This document shows positions 58,785-64,000 of a stretch of DNA of 64,000 nt, in pieces. Source of the stretch: Acidobacteriota bacterium (GTDB lineage Bacteria; Acidobacteriota; Terriglobia; Acidiferrales; UBA7541); contig JABCZG010000004.1 in assembly GCA_013289835.1 (NCBI GenBank), positions 124,001-188,000 of the forward strand, given 5' to 3'. A program made the translations under genes and the position numbers. The number at the start of each line of letters is the position of its first letter. Positions within the stretch are counted from its first letter, which is position 1. The notes beneath the pieces are model-generated. The model was given only the letters and a program-made list of their open reading frames with translations, was not told the DNA's origin and ran no database searches.

Positions 58785-61427
58785 CTATTGCTTCGGAGGT
58801 GGGAGACGGGTTTCCATGGACTTTAGGCGGTCGTTCATTTCTTGAACGAGCCGTTCGAGTTTTTCCAGACGCTGGTCGGTAGTTAACTTCGTTTCATCTG
58901 CTTCCGAGTCCATGTACGCTTGGTCTTCGTCGCCTCTCTCGTGGCGAGGACTTGGTTTTCCATCGGAAGGTTTTTTCAGGCGCGCAAGCTGCCCTTTGAT
59001 CATCGGCACCATTTCGATGCTGAGGTCATCACTTTTCAGAAGCGCTTCGAGCGCCGGTATGGCGGTGGCATCGCCGCGAGCTCCCAGCGCATACACGGAA
59101 GCGATGCGGACGGAGAAACGTGGCTCTGAGAGGTAGGAGGCCAGCTGCTTGGTGATCTCTTTGTTGTCCTTCTGCAGGCGCCCCAGGCTATTGATGGCGG
59201 CGGTGCGCGTTTCCACCGGCTTGCCGACGGCGGACCATTGCAGGAGAAGCGGTACGGCTCTATCCTCGCCCAGCGGGCCAAGCGCGCGAAGCGCGGCGTT
59301 GCGGAGGAAGTTGTCCGGAGAATCAGCGGCGATGGCGGCTTCGAGTGTGGCGAACGCGTCCGGCGTTTTAAGGCGTCCGATATCTTGCAAAGCAGCCGCG
59401 CGGGCGCGATACGAGCTGTCCTCTTTCGCGATCGAGTTAAGCTTCGCCATTATCGCCGGGTCGTCTTTGAAATTCCCCAGCGCTGTGACGATCCGATTCC
59501 GAAGCCAAGCTTCCTTGGCGTTATCGAGCGCGGCGATAAGATGCTTCGACGCGGCTGAGCCGCCAACCTTTCCCAGCGCGTCGGCAGCGAGGGCGCGGAT
59601 TTCCCATGTTTTGTCATCGCGCAGCGCGGCGCCGAGCGCGGCGATCACTTCGTCATCGCCCTTGATTTTCCCCAGTGCAACAACGGCATCGGCGCGATCG
59701 GCGAGTTCACTGGCGTTTTTCAACTGATAGAGCCACTCCTTCTTTTCCTTGTGAAAATCGGCGCTCTTGAGAACGTGGCCGCCTTTATCGAACAGCACCA
59801 TAAGTGGAGCCGTGTCCGAAGGAAACGTAAAGATCTGACTGGTCTTCCAAACCGTGATGGGATAGAGCTTCGGCCCGCTGGCATTGGTGATTTCCACTTC
59901 TGTGGGAACGCGGAAGATACCGACGCGTCCTTCCACTTTCTGTACTTGCTTCACGGTCAAAGCCACCTGGTGTTTTTCGCTGTCATACGCATAGCTCAAA
60001 TCGAATTTCGGCGCGCCAGCGCCGTAAATCCACTGGCTGAAGAATTGGTCCACGTTGGTGTGCGTGGCTTCTTCCATGGCTTTGGTGAGATCCGCGGTGA
60101 CGACGTTTTTTCCGCGATTGACCTCCAAATAATGCTTCAGCCCATGATAGAAGGCATCTTCTCCCAGTTGATGGCGCAACATGTTTAGGACCCAGCCGCC
60201 TTTGTCGTACGCGTTGTCATCGAATTCGCTGGAGTCGTCGAAATCGTGGCGCACGATGGGTTTGCCCCAGACATTGCTGTTTTCGAACCATCCGCGCGCG
60301 CCATTCCAGCGCTGGTAGTCGGCCTGGTCTTTGCCAAAGTGCGCCTCCGTCCACACCGCTTCCATGAACGTGGCAAAGCCCTCGTTGAGCCAGATATCTC
60401 CCCAATCCTTGCAAGTCACCAAGTCGCCGAACCATTGATGGCCGAGCTCGTGAGAAATCAAATCATCCTGGCCGGTGGGATATTCGGAAGCAAGCTTGGG
60501 ATGAACGAGAGAGTTGCTGGTGTTGGTGGTGGCGCTGGAATTTTCCATGCCGCCGGCAACAAAATCATCCACCATGGCCTGCGCATATTTTTCCCAGGGA
60601 TAGTCCACACCGATCTTCTTACTGAAGAGATCGATCATCGCGGGGGTGCGCCCGTAATTCAGGGGCAGGCGGTCGCCGCGGCCCTTCGGTGCGTAGTAGG
60701 TGACGGGAATACCGTGCCAACTGTCCTTCGTTTCCTCGAATTCTCCCGCGACGACGGTGATCAAATACGTGGAACTAGGCACGGATTCTTTCCAGGTCCA
60801 CGTTTTGAGACCTTTGCCGGCTTCCGTCACGCTGATGAGCTTGCCGTTGGCGACCGTCATCCATGATGCAGGAACGGTGAGAATCGTTTCGGTCGTGAGC
60901 CGATCGTTGGGGTAGTCGTAGGTCGGCAGATAGTAGCGTGTGTCTTCGGATTCTCCTTGCGACCAGATTTGGTTTGGTCGATCCGGGTAGTCCTTGTCCG
61001 GCAAGATGAAGTAGAGACCCTTGGAAGGTTTGCCTTCGTACTGGATGGCGATGTCGAATTTGTCTCCGGCTTTTGCAGGAGCGCTAAGCGGAATGATTAA
61101 TTTGTCCGCCGTGGTTTCAAATTTTGCCGCGGACTTGTTGAGCGTCACGCTGTGGATGGTGAGCCCGACGGAATCGAAAACAATTTTCATGGTGCCATCG
61201 CGGAGAATAATAAGAGAGTGCGTGACATCGCCGAGAACTTTTTTCTGCTCGAGATCAAATCGCAATGAAATTTTCGAGTGCTGCAAATCGTACTCGCGGC
61301 TGCGCGCGTAAGGTTCGTCAGCGTGCACTTGTGGCGCGGTGATGAACATGGCCAGAAGCGCGGCGATACCCAGAAACCCTGGGCGACTGCTATGGTGCTT
61401 GGTGCTACGAAGGAATCGCATGATCAT
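58785..61427 (-). CDS. M1-family aminopeptidase with C-terminal HEAT repeats, exported
   Basis: 880 residues. Signal peptide ('GFLGIAALLAMFITAPQVHA', cleavage before Asp-Glu). M1 domain: 'GGMENSSATT' substrate motif, zinc motif His326-Glu-Leu-Gly-His330 and Glu349 in 'WLNEGFATFME' (HExxH-x18-E). After about residue 570 come repeated helix pairs with 'AVVALGKIKGDDEVIAALGA' and 'ALGKVGGSAASKHLIAALDN', i.e. HEAT repeats to about 800, then a charged tail with a short coiled coil. Its ATG overlaps the stop of the ACT-domain gene (ATGA). Probably periplasmic peptide trimming. Confidence 0.92.
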   Translation of the reverse strand: MIMRFLRSTKHHSSRPGFLGIAALLAMFITAPQVHADEPYARSREYDLQHSKISLRFDLEQKKVLGDVTHSLIILRDGTMKIVFDSVGLTIHSVTLNKSAAKFETTADKLIIPLSAPAKAGDKFDIAIQYEGKPSKGLYFILPDKDYPDRPNQIWSQGESEDTRYYLPTYDYPNDRLTTETILTVPASWMTVANGKLISVTEAGKGLKTWTWKESVPSSTYLITVVAGEFEETKDSWHGIPVTYYAPKGRGDRLPLNYGRTPAMIDLFSKKIGVDYPWEKYAQAMVDDFVAGGMENSSATTNTSNSLVHPKLASEYPTGQDDLISHELGHQWFGDLVTCKDWGDIWLNEGFATFMEAVWTEAHFGKDQADYQRWNGARGWFENSNVWGKPIVRHDFDDSSEFDDNAYDKGGWVLNMLRHQLGEDAFYHGLKHYLEVNRGKNVVTADLTKAMEEATHTNVDQFFSQWIYGAGAPKFDLSYAYDSEKHQVALTVKQVQKVEGRVGIFRVPTEVEITNASGPKLYPITVWKTSQIFTFPSDTAPLMVLFDKGGHVLKSADFHKEKKEWLYQLKNASELADRADAVVALGKIKGDDEVIAALGAALRDDKTWEIRALAADALGKVGGSAASKHLIAALDNAKEAWLRNRIVTALGNFKDDPAIMAKLNSIAKEDSSYRARAAALQDIGRLKTPDAFATLEAAIAADSPDNFLRNAALRALGPLGEDRAVPLLLQWSAVGKPVETRTAAINSLGRLQKDNKEITKQLASYLSEPRFSVRIASVYALGARGDATAIPALEALLKSDDLSIEMVPMIKGQLARLKKPSDGKPSPRHERGDEDQAYMDSEADETKLTTDQRLEKLERLVQEMNDRLKSMETRLPPPKQ

Positions 61428-61831
61428 TCAGCATTGCTCCTGTGAATTGTGTGTCCTGCCTGTTCCAATGCGGCGATGGCCGCCGAAAGAGTTGCGGAAG
61501 CTACCAGCAGGTAATCCGTATCGAACGTGGAAACGGCAAACAAACTGATTCTTGCTTTGGCAAGAGGCCCGGCGAGCGCGGAGAGAACACCGATCTCCGA
61601 CAATACAAATGGACCATGAACTTTGAAGACGCGCCAGCCGGACTGCGATTGCACGCCGACAGGAACGAGCGCGAGTTCACAGACAATCGAGAGCTCATCC
61701 CCGGTGCGCGTCACAGAGAAGAAGCGGCCTTGTGTCGCCCAGTTGGGAATGGGGGCATCGGCGGCCAACCGCGAAATGGCGAAGCGCTCAGGCAGAAGAG
61801 TGAGTTCGAAGCGGCGGGTCGAAGCGTCCAT
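61424..61831 (-). CDS. ACT-domain protein (CASTOR/DUF-type) coupled to the peptidase
   Basis: 135 residues with an ACT-like C-terminal half: 'WRVFKVHGPFVLSEIGVLSA', then 'LAGPLAKARISLFAVSTFDT' and 'DYLLVASATLSAAIAALEQA', the pattern of paired ACT domains that bind amino acids. The N-terminal half is a second, more diverged domain. Four-base overlap with the peptidase gene suggests they are translated together; a regulatory amino-acid-binding role is guessed. Function unproven. Confidence 0.78.
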   Translation of the reverse strand: MDASTRRFELTLLPERFAISRLAADAPIPNWATQGRFFSVTRTGDELSIVCELALVPVGVQSQSGWRVFKVHGPFVLSEIGVLSALAGPLAKARISLFAVSTFDTDYLLVASATLSAAIAALEQAGHTIHRSNAE

Positions 61832-62434
61832 AGAGAGCTAGAACATGCCTCTCAACGGGCCATTCACCGCGTGCTGCTGTGGGGCAGCCGAGGCGGTGGT
61901 AATCAGACAACAACTCTTATTCCTCTGCATGCGCGGAAGAATTCCCTTCTCACAAGAAACACTATTCATCGGAAGCTGGCCGGGGTCGGGGCGCCAGAAA
62001 TCCAGATGGAGCTCACTATCCAACTTAGACGGAGGCCCGGCCAATTTGGTAACACCTGGCGGGAGCGGCGTGGGCACAGCTCTGACGGTGGAAGCGACGT
62101 ATGTAACTATTGAAGATTCAGCGACATAGGTGGCAGCACCGAAGGTCTTGCCGGAGACAACTCGTGGCGTAATCCTGGCTGAGCTACCCAGACTGCTTGT
62201 GCCATGAGCAGCGGGAGCAGAGCAACGAACAATTGCTCGATTGGCGGTCGCGACGGGACCGCGGTAGCATGCAACTCCCAGACGCATCCTGGCACCTTCT
62301 CCAAAACTTCAATCGTCTCGCGAAACCGGAAATGCTTCAAACTGGGGCCTCTGAGTATGCCGACGGAAAATTCGTTTGCCTGCCGCGGGGTGCGGCACTA
62401 AGATGCATTCCATTTAGTGACTGTGGAGGCGCCT
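61832..62434. other. Region without a supported gene
   Basis: About 600 bases between the divergent ACT and TPR genes. Frames here (for example minus 61838-62287) are open but Ser/Pro/Ala-rich with no family look. I see no hairpin, repeat or RNA gene. It should contain the promoters of both divergent genes. Confidence 0.5.
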
Positions 62435-63595
62435 ATGCGACGGACCCGGTGGTTGATAGGGATTCTTGTTCTGGTGGTGTGTTCCACGAACTCAGCGATT
62501 GCGCAACAGATTGGCAAATACGTCCCGATCCAGGCGGGCTCGGACGCGGACCACGCGCTCACGGAAATCAGTGCGACAACCGACGCGGCCCATAAGCTCG
62601 TGCTTATTGATAAATTCGCCGCCGGGGCCGGGAAGGAGGGCGACTATCCCCTGGTCGTGGATGGCCTGTACGTGGACTATTACATCGCGCAGAAAAATTA
62701 CGACAAAGCCTTCGAATATGGCGACAAACTCTTCGCGCTGGACCCCGAAAGTTTCACGAATGCCATGAGCATGATTCGCGCGGCCTCGGAAAAAGGCGAC
62801 GCCGACCGCCTGATTTCCTACGCCGAGAAAGCCCAAGGAATCTTGACGCGATACAAAGCCGCACCCGCGCCTGCGGGCATGGAGGCTCCGCAGTGGGATC
62901 AGCAGAAAGCGCAAACCCTGGAGGCCAACAAGGACGGCATCGCCTACATGCAACAGGCGGCCATCAGCGGCGCGTATCAAGTGAAGGATGCCGCGAAACG
63001 TGCGGCCCTGCTGACCAAGTTCGCGGAGATCTTCACGGATTCGCACTACGCGAACCAGGCCCTCGGAGTCGCCGCGACCTCCTATCAGCAGGCGCAGAAC
63101 GCGCCGAAAATGCTCGAAGTGGCAAACGGACTATTGGTGAAGGATCCGAACAATCTAGGGATGTTGCTCCTGCTCTCTGACTATTACAGCGAGAAAGGCG
63201 AGCAACTTGATAAAGCCGACGCTTATGCCAAGAAGGCGATCACGGCGCTGGACACGGCCCAGAAGCCGGAGGGTATGGATGACGACCAATGGGCGCAGCA
63301 GAAATCGCTGCAAAAGGGGATCGCGCTGAGCTCGCTGGGCCAAGTCAATATTCAGAAAAAAGACAACGCCAAGGCCGTGGACAACTTGAAGGCGGCGGCA
63401 CCCTTGTTGAAGTCTGATGACGGGAGTTATGCTCGAAATCAGTATCGCCTGGGCTTTGCGCTGCTGAACTTGAAGAGGAATGCCGAGGCCAAGGACGCTT
63501 TTACGCAGGCGGCCTCGGTGAATAGCCCGTACAAAGGCCCGGCCCAGGACAAGTTAAAGGCCATGGCGACGCCGGCAAAACGCAAAGCGTCCTAG
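62435..63595 (+). CDS. Secreted TPR-repeat protein
   Basis: 386 residues from ATG 62435 (GGAGG five bases upstream). Signal peptide ('TRWLIGILVLVVCSTNSAIA'). Tetratricopeptide-like helix pairs follow: 'GDYPLVVDGLYVDYYIAQKN' with 'YDKAFEYGDKLFALDP', 'ANQALGVAATSYQQAQNAPK', 'NNLGMLLLLSDYYSEKGEQL' and 'GSYARNQYRLGFALLNLKRN'. The Ala/Lys-rich C-terminus resembles other periplasmic scaffold proteins. Probably a protein-interaction scaffold in the envelope; partners unknown. Confidence 0.8.
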   Translation: MRRTRWLIGILVLVVCSTNSAIAQQIGKYVPIQAGSDADHALTEISATTDAAHKLVLIDKFAAGAGKEGDYPLVVDGLYVDYYIAQKNYDKAFEYGDKLFALDPESFTNAMSMIRAASEKGDADRLISYAEKAQGILTRYKAAPAPAGMEAPQWDQQKAQTLEANKDGIAYMQQAAISGAYQVKDAAKRAALLTKFAEIFTDSHYANQALGVAATSYQQAQNAPKMLEVANGLLVKDPNNLGMLLLLSDYYSEKGEQLDKADAYAKKAITALDTAQKPEGMDDDQWAQQKSLQKGIALSSLGQVNIQKKDNAKAVDNLKAAAPLLKSDDGSYARNQYRLGFALLNLKRNAEAKDAFTQAASVNSPYKGPAQDKLKAMATPAKRKAS

Positions 63596-63664
63596 CTCGC
63601 CATCCGAAACTTTGGAGGTGGCTGGTGCATCTAAGACCGGTACTAGAAGCGTATTGAGGATCCC

Positions 63665-64000
63665 ATGCAAAAGGATATATCCATGACAGAGATTGCGACA
63701 TTTGGGGCCGGGTGCTTCTGGGGCGTCGAGGCGGCGTTTCAGGGCGTGCCTGGGGTGATTGATACCGCGGTCGGCTACAGCGGCGGGGAAACGCCTAATC
63801 CGACCTACAAAGATGTGTGCACCGACGAAACGGGACACGCGGAAGTGGTGCAAGTGACATTTGATCCAGCAAAAGTAAGCTACGAGAAACTGCTCGACGT
63901 GTTCTGGAAGGCGCACGATCCCACACAGGTGAACCGCCAGGGGCCGGACTTCGGCAGCCAGTACCGCACCGCGATTTTCTTTCACTCGCCCGAGCAGGAA
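63665..64000 (+). CDS. msrA: Peptide methionine sulfoxide reductase A (3' truncated)
   Basis: The first 112 residues of MsrA, cut by the window edge. Starts at ATG 63665 six bases after GAGG (ATG 63683 is possible). Catalytic Cys17 lies in '[13 protein letters not shown]'. '[20 protein letters not shown]' and '[13 protein letters not shown]' match the family, as does '[20 protein letters not shown]'. Repairs methionine-S-sulfoxide in oxidised proteins. Confidence 0.95.
   Translation, partial: MQKDISMTEIATFGAGCFWGVEAAFQGVPGVIDTAVGYSGGETPNPTYKDVCTDETGHAEVVQVTFDPAKVSYEKLLDVFWKAHDPTQVNRQGPDFGSQYRTAIFFHSPEQE

Noticed and set aside
61838..62287. Minus-strand frame of about 149 codons upstream of the ACT gene
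   Set aside because: Ser/Pro/Ala-rich, with no motif or convincing ribosome site.

Overview
The window looks like a chromosome segment of a GC-rich, free-living, Gram-negative soil heterotroph. An Acidobacteriota (Terriglobia-like) host is my best guess. The guess rests on the mix of carbohydrate, ureide, PQQ and bactofilin genes, frequent GTG/TTG starts and AT-rich dispersed intergenic repeats. It is inference, since there is no rRNA or other decisive marker. Both ends cut genes: a GntR-type regulator at the left and msrA at the right.

Layout. (1) 1-6.5 kb: a plus-strand sugar cluster (GntR regulator, nagB, xylulokinase, xylose isomerase, a TIM-barrel sugar isomerase/epimerase, a Gfo/Idh oxidoreductase). 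(2) 6.5-8.1 kb: a convergent siroheme/uroporphyrinogen-III synthase pair. (3) 8.3-18.5 kb: a tightly overlapping purine/ureide catabolic block covering xanthine to glyoxylate plus ammonia: allantoinase, three-subunit xanthine dehydrogenase, OHCU decarboxylase, HIU hydrolase, PuuD-type urate hydroxylase, allantoate amidohydrolase, ureidoglycine aminohydrolase and ureidoglycolate amidohydrolase. (4) 18.5-28.4 kb: repeats, two orphan membrane proteins, an AzgA-type purine permease, a tRNA-Arg/GIY-YIG/tRNA-like repeat unit, an N-acyl-D-amino-acid deacylase operon with two transporters, and two tiny genes. (5) 28.5-39.7 kb: patatin, DedA and HAD genes, a coiled-coil membrane protein, a degenerate mannosyl-phosphoglycerate-phosphatase-like protein, a methyltransferase/bactofilin pair, a NuoI-GalT-YdcF operon, tadA, tRNA-Ser and an SDR. 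(6) 39.9-42.4 kb: ECF sigma, anti-sigma, small ORF and a secreted protein. (7) 42.5-58.7 kb: glycolate metabolism in pieces (glcF, later glcE-glcD, hydroxyacid dehydrogenase, glycerate kinase). Between these lie a TetR-controlled pair, VapBC, an S9 peptidase and a divergent PQQ/haem dehydrogenase. (8) 58.7-64 kb: an M1 aminopeptidase with HEAT repeats coupled to an ACT protein, a TPR protein and msrA.

How it fits together. The purine permease and the ureide cluster would let the cell use purines as a nitrogen source and release glyoxylate. The glycolate oxidase subunits, glyoxylate/hydroxypyruvate reductase and glycerate kinase encoded later in the window act on the same C2/C3 acids. The most unusual item is the tRNA-Arg, GIY-YIG ORF and tRNA-Arg-like copy arrangement at 22.6-23.0 kb, which looks like a very small tRNA-targeting mobile unit. 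A pair of collinear AT-rich repeats at 18.6 and 44.35 kb is second.
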